Part shown: positions 18,330-26,381 of the stretch, in pieces | Layout of the letters: each line of letters begins with the position of its first letter | Position numbering within the stretch: position 1 is the stretch's first letter | Origin: an uncultured Eubacteriales bacterium | Lineage (GTDB): Bacteria > Bacillota > Clostridia > Oscillospirales > CAG-272 | Direction of reading: 5' to 3' | DNA: 64,000 bases | Assembly (NCBI GenBank): GCA_905187695.1 | Contig: CAJJIY010000004.1 | Location: 1-64,000 of the forward strand | Notes under the pieces: generated by a model | Databases searched by the model: none | Seen by the model: the letters and a program-made list of their open reading frames with translations, nothing else | What the model was told of the DNA's origin: nothing | Translations under genes and position numbers: made by a program

Positions 18330-19625
18330 TGAACCGGCCTTTGAATCTTGAAGAAGACCGCGCACCGGCGCTTTTTTGCCGAATCTTCTTTGCGCTCTCG
18401 GCCGTCATGTTGCTGCTTTGCGTTTTTCAGGCCTTTTGTTGGTTGCTGGGTCTTCCGGTTGGGGAAAAACTGGGCAATATCGTTTCCTTTCGCCGGTTTT
18501 TTTTCGGAACGGCGCGGACTGTTTTATGGATTTTTAAATTCCTCGCGCGATGCGGCGCAGGGCGCCGGGGCTTATACCGAACGGGGAATCATCTATCCGC
18601 CGTTGGCCAATTTTTATTACTTTATTGTGGGCAGGCTGTTGCCCGATGCGTATCTGAACACTTCTTTTGCAGACCGGTTGCTGGCGCAGGAATCTTTTTA
18701 CATGATGAGCGTGGCCGTTCTTTTTCAGGTGTTGCCGGCGCTTCTCTCGCTGTATTTTTTCCGGGCGTTGCTCTGCGGCCGGTCCGCGCGGACAAAAAAC
18801 GCGCTTTCGCTGGTCTTCCTGCTTTCCTATGCGTTTCTTTATCTGTTTGAGCGGGGCAACATTCTGCTTTTCGCCTTTGCTTTCCTGCTGGCTTTCGCGG
18901 CCTATCGGGATTCGCCCTCCCGCGTGAAAAGGGAGCTTTCGCTCCTGGCGCTGGCGGCGGCCGCGGCGCTCAAGCTTTATCCTGCGCTCTTCGGGCTTTT
19001 CCTTTTGCGGGAGCGGCGCTTCCGGGAGATCGGGCGGACGGTGCTTTATTTTCTCCTTCTTTCGGTGCTGCCCAGCTTTTTCTTCGGCGGGCCGCGGCTG
19101 GTGTTTGGGGCGCTTCTTCACAATCTGTTTTCCTTTGCGGGCGACCGTGCGGCTCCGGCTTCCGTGTTTACGGGGGGCACGGCGTTCCCCGCGGTCTGGC
19201 CGGTTCTGGCCGGGTTTTTCGGGGTCGATCTGGTATTACAAACTTCGTTCAAAATTTTGCTGACGACCCTACCAGTTTTGCTGTTTATCGGGTGTTTTTT
19301 CCTGTCCGAAAACCGCTTTTTCGGTTGGCTTTCGCTGCTTGGCGCACTGCTGGCCGTGCCGGGGGTCGGCTCGGAATATCTTGTCATTTTTGCCTTCGTT
19401 CCGCTGACCTGCTTTTTTGAAGAGGAAGAAATGCTTCCGCCCGTGACCCGGTTTTTCGCCTTTTGCCTGTTTTTGCTTTTGACAGTGCCGCTGCCGCTCG
19501 GATTTTTGCCAGATTTGTCGCTGTCGGCCGCTATTGTTTCGTTTCTTGCCCTGCCGGGCGTGCTGGCGCTGTGCCTTTGCATGGCGTGCCGCCGGGTGCG
19601 GGCGATGAGAAAGGAGTCGTTTTGA
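18326..19625 (+). CDS. Polytopic membrane glycosyltransferase (GT87/DUF2029-like), interrupted by two single-base frameshifts
   Basis: The start ATG 18326 (or 18329) has AAAGGAG upstream and overlaps the flippase stop. The first about 60 codons read in one frame through the first membrane helix; codons after about 18536 read in another frame to the stop at 19625. Adding one T to the 8-T run (18497-18504) and one T to the 5-T run (18531-18535) joins them and restores NGADCFMDFLNSS ... IIYPPLANFYYF, the conserved Asp-rich loop and YPPL element of GT87/DUF2029-like mannosyltransferase relatives. The rest (about 10 helices) is intact. The double T loss is either sequencing or consensus error, slipped-strand variation, or a recent loss of function. 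A lipid-linked sugar donor is expected from the family. Confidence 0.7.
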
Positions 19626-21442
19626 AAATTCGTTTGGCTGATTATGTGGCCGATTTTCTGGTGTCGCACGGGATTACCGATTGCTTTACCGTGACCGGCG
19701 GCGGCGCGATGCACCTCAATGACGCGCTGGGGCACAAAGAGGGGCTCCGGTGCACCTACAATCATCACGAACAGGCCTCGGCCATTGCCGCGGAAGCCTA
19801 TGCCCGGATTGAAAACAAAATTGCGGCCGTCTGTGTGACGACCGGCCCCGGCGGAACCAACGCCATCACCGGCGTGGTGGGCGGGTTCCTTGATTCAATC
19901 CCGATGCTGATTCTTTCGGGTCAGGTGCGCTATGACACCACGGCCCGCGGCATGGGTCTTGGCATCCGCGCGGGGGGCGACCAGGAATTTGACATTACCA
20001 AAGCGGTGGCCTCCATGACCAAATATGCCGAGATGATTGAGGATCCCCGGCGCATCCGCTATGCGCTGGAAAAGGCCTTCTATCTTGCCACCCACGGCCG
20101 TCCGGGACCCACCTGGATCGACATTCCGGTGAACTATCAGGGCATGACGATTGAAACCGACGAGCTTTTCGGCTATGATCCCGCCGAGGACGCGGCCACG
20201 CTTGCGCCTGCCTTTTCGCCCGAAACCGGCCGCGAAGTGCTTTCGCTTTTGAAAGCGGCGGCCCGCCCGGTTCTTTATGCCGGAAACGGCGTGCGGCTGG
20301 CCGGCGGCTTTGACCTCTTTGAAAAGGTGGTTAAAAAGCTGAATGTCCCGGTGGTGACGGGATGGGACAACATTGACATGATGGCCGATGACGACCCGCT
20401 TTATGTCGGGCGCGGCGGTATCATGGGCGACCGCCCCGGCAACTTTGCCGTGCAGAACGCCGATCTGGTGCTGGCGGTGGGCAACCGGCTCTCGATCCGG
20501 CAGGTCGGATACAGTTTTAAGACCTGGGCCCGTGCCGCCAAGGTGGTGATGGTGGATGTGGACGGGGAAGAGCTGAAAAAGCCCACGCTCCATGTCGATC
20601 TGCCGATTCAGGCGGACGCGGCCGACTTTTTGCGGGTGCTGGACAGCCTTTTGCCAGAGGGGGCGTTTTACCCCGAAAACGGCTGGCAGGACACCTGCCG
20701 CCACTGGAAAAAGGACTATCCGGTCACATTGCCGCGGCACTACGCCGCCAAGGGGCTGACCAATGTCTATGCCTTTATCGACAGCCTTTCGGCGCGACTG
20801 CCGGAAGGGTATGTCACGGTGGTCGGAAACGGCAGTGCCTGCGTGGTGGGCAGCCATGGCTACCACATTAAAAAAGGACAGCGCTTTATCATCAACTCGG
20901 CCATTGCCTCCATGGGCTATGACCTGCCGGCCGCCATCGGCGTGTGCCGCGCGGTGGGGCGTGAGATTGTCTGTATCAGCGGAGACGGCAGTATTCAGAT
21001 GAACCTGCAGGAGCTGCAGACGATCCTGACCAACCGGTTGCCCATCAAGATTTTTGTAATTAACAACGACGGCTATCACTCCATCCGGCAGACTCAGAAC
21101 AACATTTTTGCCGGACACACCAAGGTGGGCATCGGGCCGGAATCGGGCGACCTGTCTTTCCCCTCGCTGGAGAAGCTGGCGTGGGCCTACGGCTATCCCT
21201 ATCATGCCTGCCATACCAACGCGGAGCTGCCGGAGACGCTGGACACGGTGTTCCGGAAAGAGGGGCCCTTCCTTTGCGAGATCTTTGTAGACCCCGCGCA
21301 GGTCTTTGAGCCCAAGAGCGCCACCAAGCGGTTGCCGGACGGTTCGCTTTTCAGCCCGCCGCTGGAGGATCTTGCGCCTTTCCTGCCGCGTGAAGAACTG
21401 AAACGGAATATGTTTATCCCGTTGGTGGAAGAACCGGAATGA
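19622..21442 (+). CDS. Thiamine diphosphate-dependent acetolactate-synthase-like enzyme (YerE-like candidate)
   Basis: A protein of 606 residues. The start is TTG 19622, with AAAGGAG 5 bases upstream, overlapping the previous stop. Three domains are visible: the N-terminal PYR domain with the catalytic Glu in YNHHEQASAIAAEA (about residue 50), the central domain (RPVLYAGNGVRL), and a C-terminal PP domain with GDGSIQMNLQELQT and NNDGYHSIRQTQ, the GDG-x-NN ThDP/Mg motif. Sequence type is that of acetohydroxyacid synthase. Its location beside rfbF-rfbG-rfbH and an NAD-dependent reductase matches Yersinia yerE, whose product adds a two-carbon unit from pyruvate to CDP-3,6-dideoxy-4-ketoglucose. 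Substrate assignment is inference; ordinary branched-chain synthesis is less likely in this operon. Confidence 0.85.
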   Translation: MKIRLADYVADFLVSHGITDCFTVTGGGAMHLNDALGHKEGLRCTYNHHEQASAIAAEAYARIENKIAAVCVTTGPGGTNAITGVVGGFLDSIPMLILSGQVRYDTTARGMGLGIRAGGDQEFDITKAVASMTKYAEMIEDPRRIRYALEKAFYLATHGRPGPTWIDIPVNYQGMTIETDELFGYDPAEDAATLAPAFSPETGREVLSLLKAAARPVLYAGNGVRLAGGFDLFEKVVKKLNVPVVTGWDNIDMMADDDPLYVGRGGIMGDRPGNFAVQNADLVLAVGNRLSIRQVGYSFKTWARAAKVVMVDVDGEELKKPTLHVDLPIQADAADFLRVLDSLLPEGAFYPENGWQDTCRHWKKDYPVTLPRHYAAKGLTNVYAFIDSLSARLPEGYVTVVGNGSACVVGSHGYHIKKGQRFIINSAIASMGYDLPAAIGVCRAVGREIVCISGDGSIQMNLQELQTILTNRLPIKIFVINNDGYHSIRQTQNNIFAGHTKVGIGPESGDLSFPSLEKLAWAYGYPYHACHTNAELPETLDTVFRKEGPFLCEIFVDPAQVFEPKSATKRLPDGSLFSPPLEDLAPFLPREELKRNMFIPLVEEPE

Positions 21443-22356
21443 AGAAAAATACTTATGCCGTCAGCGGCGCCACCGGGTTTATCGGCCGGGCACTGGTGGA
21501 ACAACTATTAAAGAACGGCCACCGGGTGCTGGCGCTGGTCCGCCCGGGCAGCCCGCGCCGGGCGCTGTTGCCGGATTCTCCGCTTCTCACGGTGCTTTCC
21601 TGTTCGCTCTCGGACATGGAATCCTTTGAAACGGCCGAGCGCGCCGATGTTTTCGTGCATCTGGCCTGGGAAAAAGCGCTGGGCGCGGGGAGAGAGGATA
21701 CCGACGCCCAATGGCGAAATGTCGCGGGGTCGCTGGCGGCCGTGCGCCTGGCGGCGCGCCTTTCCTGCCGGCACTTCGTCGGCGTCGGTTCTCAGGCCGA
21801 ATACGGCCCGGTAAGCGAAAAGCTGCGCCCCGATACGCCGGTCTGCCCCGAAAGCGGCTATGGCGTGGCCAAATACGCGGCCGGAAAGCTGACCCGGATC
21901 CTGTGCGCACAACTGGGACTTTCCCACAGCTGGGTGCGGGTGCTGAGCGTTTACGGCGAGGGAGACGCGCCGGGCACACTCATGATGTATCTTCTCGGGA
22001 CGCTGCGGGAGGGGAAAAGCCCGGAGCTGACCCCCTGCACGCAGATCTGGGATTATCTGTATGTCGGTGACGCGGCCCGGGCATTGCTTGCCGTCGGCGA
22101 GCGCGGCCGGGACGGTGCGGTTTATCCGCTTGGCAGCGGAGAAGCGCGGCCGCTTTGCGAATATGTCCGCGAGCTGGGTGCCCTGGTCGCGCCCGATGTG
22201 CCGATTGCTTTCGGCGCGCGTCCCTTTTATCCCCATCAGCCGATGTATCTTTCGGCGGATCTGACGGCGCTGACGGCCGACACGGGTTTTTCTCCCCGGA
22301 TTTCTTTCCGGGAAGGTGTGACGCGGATGCTTCAATCTCTCAGTGAGGAAAAATAA
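21439..22356 (+). CDS. NAD(P)-dependent sugar epimerase/reductase (possible YerF-type ketoreductase)
   Basis: A protein of 305 residues, extended short-chain dehydrogenase. The cofactor motif is SGATGFIGRALVEQ (residues about 8-21), the catalytic Tyr-x3-Lys is in GYGVAKYAAGK, and RVLSVYGEGD follows as in sugar epimerases. It overlaps the thiamine-enzyme gene by 4 bp, so the two are probably coupled. In Yersinia the gene after yerE encodes YerF, which reduces the acetyl branch to give yersiniose; the same role is proposed here from gene order. A plain nucleotide-sugar 4-reductase or epimerase is the alternative. Confidence 0.82.
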   Translation: MKKNTYAVSGATGFIGRALVEQLLKNGHRVLALVRPGSPRRALLPDSPLLTVLSCSLSDMESFETAERADVFVHLAWEKALGAGREDTDAQWRNVAGSLAAVRLAARLSCRHFVGVGSQAEYGPVSEKLRPDTPVCPESGYGVAKYAAGKLTRILCAQLGLSHSWVRVLSVYGEGDAPGTLMMYLLGTLREGKSPELTPCTQIWDYLYVGDAARALLAVGERGRDGAVYPLGSGEARPLCEYVRELGALVAPDVPIAFGARPFYPHQPMYLSADLTALTADTGFSPRISFREGVTRMLQSLSEEK

Positions 22357-22358
22357 AA

Positions 22359-23309
22359 ATGGAAGAAAGAAAAAAGTGTATCAGTATTCTGGTACCGACC
22401 TTTAATGAAGAGGAGAATGTGGTACCGCTTTCGGCGGCTATCATAGCCGAGTTTGCCACGGCTCTGCCGCAGTATGACTATGAGATCCTCTTTATCGATA
22501 ACTGCTCTACGGACGGCACGCGCGCCAAGATTGCGCAGCTGTGTGCCGAAAATCCGAACATCCGCGCCATTTTCAATGCCCGGAATTTTGGTCAGTTCAA
22601 CTCGCCCTACTATGGAATCTGCCAGACCCATGGGGACTGCACCATTCCGCTGTGCGCCGATTTTCAGGACCCTATTGAGATGATCCCCACCCTGGTGAAG
22701 AAGTGGGAAGAGGGTTATAAGATTGTGTGCGCCGTGAAGACCTCCAGCCGCGAAAACAAGGTGATGCGGTTTTTGCGCACCTGCTACTATAAAATGATCT
22801 CCCGGATGTCCAGCGTCAAACAGATCGAGCACTTTACCGGCTTTGGGCTTTATGACCGGAGCTTTGTCGAGGTGTTGCGGGGGCTGGACGATCCCACGCC
22901 CTTTATCCGGGGCATTGTGGCGGAGCTTGGCTATGCCCGTGTGGAGGTGCCCTATGAGCAGGCGCGCCGCCGGGCGGGGAAAACGCACAACAACTTCTCC
23001 TCGCTTTATGACGCGGCCATGCTCAGCTTTACCACCTATACCAAAACGCCGATCCGAGCCTGCATGGGCTTTGGCTTCTTTTTCCTGTTTGCCTCGGTGC
23101 TGGGGGCGCTGGCAGGGCTGATTTATACCTGTCTCGGCCATTCGCTCGGATATCGCTGGCTGTTTCCGTTCGTCGGGTTCCTGGCCGCGCTTCAGTTGCT
23201 TTTCCTCAGTATTGTCGGCGAATATGTGCTGACGCTCCGCTCCAAGATCCTGCACCGGCCGCTGGTGATTGAAGAGCGGCGGCTCAATTTCCCCAAGGAG
23301 GGGGAGTGA
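22359..23309 (+). CDS. GtrB/DPM1-like polyprenyl-phosphate glycosyltransferase
   Basis: A protein of 316 residues. The GT2 catalytic domain occupies residues 1-230: SILVPTFNEEENV, FIDNCSTDGT, then CADFQDPIEMIP, the DxD/QDP metal site typical of dolichol- or undecaprenyl-phosphate sugar synthases. Two C-terminal membrane helices (about 237-262 and 272-295) complete the GtrB layout. It would load a sugar onto undecaprenyl phosphate at the inner face, producing the donor used by GT-C/GT87-type membrane transferases such as those encoded upstream. It follows the reductase gene with a 2-bp gap. Confidence 0.9.
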   Translation: MEERKKCISILVPTFNEEENVVPLSAAIIAEFATALPQYDYEILFIDNCSTDGTRAKIAQLCAENPNIRAIFNARNFGQFNSPYYGICQTHGDCTIPLCADFQDPIEMIPTLVKKWEEGYKIVCAVKTSSRENKVMRFLRTCYYKMISRMSSVKQIEHFTGFGLYDRSFVEVLRGLDDPTPFIRGIVAELGYARVEVPYEQARRRAGKTHNNFSSLYDAAMLSFTTYTKTPIRACMGFGFFFLFASVLGALAGLIYTCLGHSLGYRWLFPFVGFLAALQLLFLSIVGEYVLTLRSKILHRPLVIEERRLNFPKEGE

Positions 23310-23310
23310 G

Positions 23311-24120
23311 ATGTTTTTCTCACCGCCCTATGCCTGCCCGCCGGCCGGTCTTTATTCTCCGGCGCACTTCATTTTGCTGTTTCTGACCGCGTTTTTTGTG
23401 ACCGGCGGACTGTTGCTGACCCGCCATGCGGACCCGCGGCGGGTGCGGCGGATCGTGCGGGAAGTCACGGCGCTCCTCTGGGCGCTGGAGATTTCCAAAA
23501 TCTTTTTTGTGCTGTTTGCCACCGGCTCGAAAAACCCCAATGATTTTGTGCCGCTTTATTATTGCTCGCTGGTGCTTTATGCGGGGCTTCTTTCCTCGGT
23601 GGGGCGCGGCTTTCTCCGGCGGGTGGGGGATGTGTTCCTTTCCAGCGGCGGCATTGTGGGGGGCGTTTGCTTTCTTCTTTGCCCCAACACTTCGCTTCCG
23701 CGCTATCCGGCCGTGCATTTTATCTCCCTTCACAGTTTTCTCCTGCACGGACTGATGGTCTATCTGGGGCTGTTGCTCCTTCTTTCAGGCACGGTCCGGT
23801 TGCGGCGGCAGGATGTTTTTTACAACGCCGGACTGGTCAGCGTTATGTGCCTTTGCGCCTTTCTTTTCAATCTGATCTTTGACCGTTTAAGCGGGTGGCC
23901 GGTGGCCAATCTGATGTTTTTGTCCAAGGATTTTCCCGGCACGCCCGTGTCTCTTCTTTATCGCATCGCAGGCCCGGTTTTTCCGGTGGCCATGTGGTTG
24001 CTGCAGTCTTTTGTCCCTTTTTACCTTGTGTACGCGGTTTACCGGCTTTTTGCCCGGCAAGCCACACCGACCGAGGCACCCGACGCCGTATCGGCTGCGG
24101 GCGCAGAACAGTCGCCTTGA
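23311..24120 (+). CDS. YwaF/TMEM164-family membrane protein
   Basis: A protein of 269 residues; ATG 23311 follows AAGGAGGGGGA directly after the previous stop. About 7 hydrophobic helices are visible. The signature NPNDFVPLYYCSLVLYAGLL, with its polar residues inside a helix, is typical of the YwaF (TMEM164) family. Bacterial members have no settled biochemical role; human TMEM164 is an acyltransferase in ether-phospholipid remodelling, so a lipid or lipid-linked-sugar acyl transfer is conceivable. Its place inside a polysaccharide operon suggests action on the lipid carrier or the finished glycan. Confidence 0.75.
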   Translation: MFFSPPYACPPAGLYSPAHFILLFLTAFFVTGGLLLTRHADPRRVRRIVREVTALLWALEISKIFFVLFATGSKNPNDFVPLYYCSLVLYAGLLSSVGRGFLRRVGDVFLSSGGIVGGVCFLLCPNTSLPRYPAVHFISLHSFLLHGLMVYLGLLLLLSGTVRLRRQDVFYNAGLVSVMCLCAFLFNLIFDRLSGWPVANLMFLSKDFPGTPVSLLYRIAGPVFPVAMWLLQSFVPFYLVYAVYRLFARQATPTEAPDAVSAAGAEQSP

Positions 24121-24138
24121 GGGCGCAGAATTGGAGTT

Positions 24139-25569
24139 ATGAATATTTTTGAGTGGATTTCCGGCCTGACGGTGGGGATGAACCGGCTTGAAGGCGCCGG
24201 GGTTTATATCAGCACAACGGTGGGCATCGTTTTCACCCTGATGTATCTGTATCAATTCTTTTATATTTTCGTGGCGCTGATAAAGCGGCCACTGCGCTAT
24301 CCGGCCACCGACCAGAGCAAACGCTATGCGGTGGTGATTGCCGCGCGCAATGAGGAAAATGTGCTTCCGGAGTTGCTGCGGAGTATTGCCGGGCAGACCT
24401 ATCCGGCCGACAAAATCGCGGTCTATGTGGTGGCGGACAACTGCACCGACAAGACCGCCGACACCGCCCGTGCCATGGGCGCGCGGGTCTATGAGCGGCA
24501 GAACAAGGAACTGGTTGGCAAAGGGTATGCGCTGGAGTATCTTTTTGATCATATCAGGAACGAGACGGACCGGGGATTTTTTGCCTATGACGCCTACATC
24601 GTGCTGGATGCGGACAATGTGCTCCGGAAAAATTATATCGAGGAAATGGACAAGGCCTATTGCGCCGGAAATAAGGTTCTGACCTCTTACCGCAACTCCA
24701 AAAACTACGGCAAGAACTGGGTCAGCGCGGGATATGCGCTCTGGTTCATGCGGGAATCGCGGCATCTGAACAATCCGCGCTCGATCCTTGGCACCAGCGC
24801 GGCGATCTCGGGCACGGGATTTCTGGTGGACAGCGGCATTATCGACCGGAACGGCGGCTGGGCGCACTTCCTTCTGACGGAGGACATTGAATTTACCGCC
24901 GACTGCATTCTGCACGGCGAGCGGGTGGGATATTGCCATCATGCCGAACTTTTTGACGAACAGCCCGAGACTTTCCGGCAGTCCTGGCGGCAACGCAAGC
25001 GCTGGGCCAAGGGATTCTTCCAGGTCTTCCGCAACTATGGGAAGGGGCTTTTCAAAGGGTCGCTCAAACTGCATTGGGCCTGCTACGACATGACCATGAA
25101 CATTCTTCCGGCCTTTATTCTCTCTACCATTCAGATCATTTCCATCACCGGTCTGCTGTTGGCCGACTTTATCATTCACCGCGAAATTTCGCGGGCGTTG
25201 TTGGAGTGTTTCGGCGCGTTTTTCATCTATGGTTATTGTATCCTGTTCTTTGTGGGCATTTTCGCGCTGATTACCGAGTGGCGGAAAATCCACTGCAACA
25301 AGGTCAAAGCCGTTCTGCTTTTCTTTACATTCCCGCTGTTTATGATGACTTATATCCCGATCTCGCTTTCTGCGCTCTTTTCTCATGTGGAATGGCAGCC
25401 GATTGCACATAAGTATGCCATGAACACAACGGAAATTGAGAAACAGGGGCTGGCGCCGGGGACAGTGCTGCCAAAGGAAACGGAAAAAGGTGCCGGCGCG
25501 CAGGCAAGGGAAGAAGAACCCGTGGCGGCGGCCGTCGATTCAAAAGTCGACTCAAACAGCCAAAACTGA
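24139..25569 (+). CDS. Membrane-bound processive-type family 2 glycosyltransferase
   Basis: A protein of 476 residues; GGAG lies close upstream of the ATG. One N-terminal helix (about 25-48) precedes a GT-A domain carrying all processive-type motifs: VVADNC (first Asp), LDADN (DxD), TEDIEF (catalytic TED) and QRKRW (QxxRW). Three or four helices follow (about 320-425). The last about 45 residues are hydrophilic and Glu/Ala/Ser rich. This is the layout of NodC, hyaluronan and cellulose-synthase relatives. It is the last gene of the polysaccharide operon before a strong terminator and may build a beta-linked homopolymer or a backbone. Confidence 0.9.
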   Translation: MNIFEWISGLTVGMNRLEGAGVYISTTVGIVFTLMYLYQFFYIFVALIKRPLRYPATDQSKRYAVVIAARNEENVLPELLRSIAGQTYPADKIAVYVVADNCTDKTADTARAMGARVYERQNKELVGKGYALEYLFDHIRNETDRGFFAYDAYIVLDADNVLRKNYIEEMDKAYCAGNKVLTSYRNSKNYGKNWVSAGYALWFMRESRHLNNPRSILGTSAAISGTGFLVDSGIIDRNGGWAHFLLTEDIEFTADCILHGERVGYCHHAELFDEQPETFRQSWRQRKRWAKGFFQVFRNYGKGLFKGSLKLHWACYDMTMNILPAFILSTIQIISITGLLLADFIIHREISRALLECFGAFFIYGYCILFFVGIFALITEWRKIHCNKVKAVLLFFTFPLFMMTYIPISLSALFSHVEWQPIAHKYAMNTTEIEKQGLAPGTVLPKETEKGAGAQAREEEPVAAAVDSKVDSNSQN

Positions 25570-25602
25570 ACCCGTCCGGGGTGTAAAAACCGAAAAATCA
25601 AA

Positions 25603-25630
25603 GCCGGCAGAGTCATCTGCCGGCTTTTTT
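25603..25630 (+). terminator. Rho-independent terminator of the polysaccharide operon
   Basis: A 9-bp perfect stem (GCCGGCAGA / TCTGCCGGC), GTCA loop, then six T residues. It lies 34 bp after the glycosyltransferase stop. Confidence 0.95.
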
Positions 25631-25703
25631 GATTTCCGGGTGGCGGCGGTTTTGTCGGCAGGCCGGTCCGGTGCATAGGCTCTCATCAGAAGGAGGGATG
25701 CCT

Positions 25704-26270
25704 GTGATCCTGGAAAGACCCTATCTGCGCGCCCGTGCCGTGGAATATGCCCGGCGATGGGCGCTGGACCGCAATCCGCTTTTTTATAATTTTACCGGTA
25801 TCGGCGGAGACTGTACCAATTTTGTCTCTCAATGTGTGCTGGCGGGTTCCTGTGTGATGGACTACACGCCGGTCTACGGGTGGTATTACCGGAATCCGGA
25901 CGACCGCGCGCCGGCTTTTTCGGGGGTGCCTTATTTCTGGAATTTTATGACCGGAGCCCCCGCCAATCTGGAAGCGGGCGCGGTGACGGGACCCATCGGC
26001 CGGGAAGTTTCCGGGCGGGAACTGCGCCCCGGCGATGTGATCCAACTCTCGGATGAGGCGGGCCAATTTTATCACACGCTGTTGGTGACGGGATTTGAAG
26101 GGGGGACGCCGCTGGTTGCGGCACATTCCAACGACGCGCTGGACCGCCCGCTCTCCTCTTATGACTATGCCGGCGCCCGGTATCTGCATCTTCTGGGGGT
26201 GCGTTTTCTGGTGCCGGACGGCGACTGCTTTGAAGATCTGCTGGAGGGAAAGGTGCTTCCGCCGGGCTGA
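25704..26270 (+). CDS. Putative amidase-domain protein
   Basis: A protein of 188 residues. GTG 25704 is preferred: the AAGGAGGG site touches ATG 25698 but is about 7 bases from the GTG; both are in frame. The motif GGDCTNFVSQCVLAGS is that of the putative amidase domain (NlpC/P60-like papain fold, PF12671 type), with the Cys as nucleophile. GQFYHTLLVTGF supplies the His and AAHSNDALDRPLS the third polar residue and the conserved C-terminal segment. No signal peptide is visible, so the protein is predicted cytoplasmic, although related domains act on peptidoglycan or in spore formers. Function is otherwise unknown. Confidence 0.8.
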   Translation: MILERPYLRARAVEYARRWALDRNPLFYNFTGIGGDCTNFVSQCVLAGSCVMDYTPVYGWYYRNPDDRAPAFSGVPYFWNFMTGAPANLEAGAVTGPIGREVSGRELRPGDVIQLSDEAGQFYHTLLVTGFEGGTPLVAAHSNDALDRPLSSYDYAGARYLHLLGVRFLVPDGDCFEDLLEGKVLPPG

Positions 26271-26324
26271 CCGGGCAAGGGGCGGGATTTTTAACTTTTC
26301 CGCCGGTCAAATCGCCCGGACGGC

Positions 26325-26353
26325 TTGCATTTTTCCCCGAAATGTGCTACAAT
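26325..26353 (+). promoter_or_regulatory. Sigma-A-type promoter for the transporter gene
   Basis: TTGCAT (26325-26330), 17-bp spacer, TACAAT (26348-26353), 28 bp upstream of the transporter start. Confidence 0.75.
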
Positions 26354-26381
26354 GTCTCCCGTATGGAAAAGGGGGAGAAAA

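Noticed and set aside
18326..18850. Independent 174-residue protein starting at the same ATG
   Set aside because: Only the first helix looks real; after about 18496 the frame loses membrane character, while the neighbouring frame continues a conserved glycosyltransferase. Treated as one frameshifted gene.
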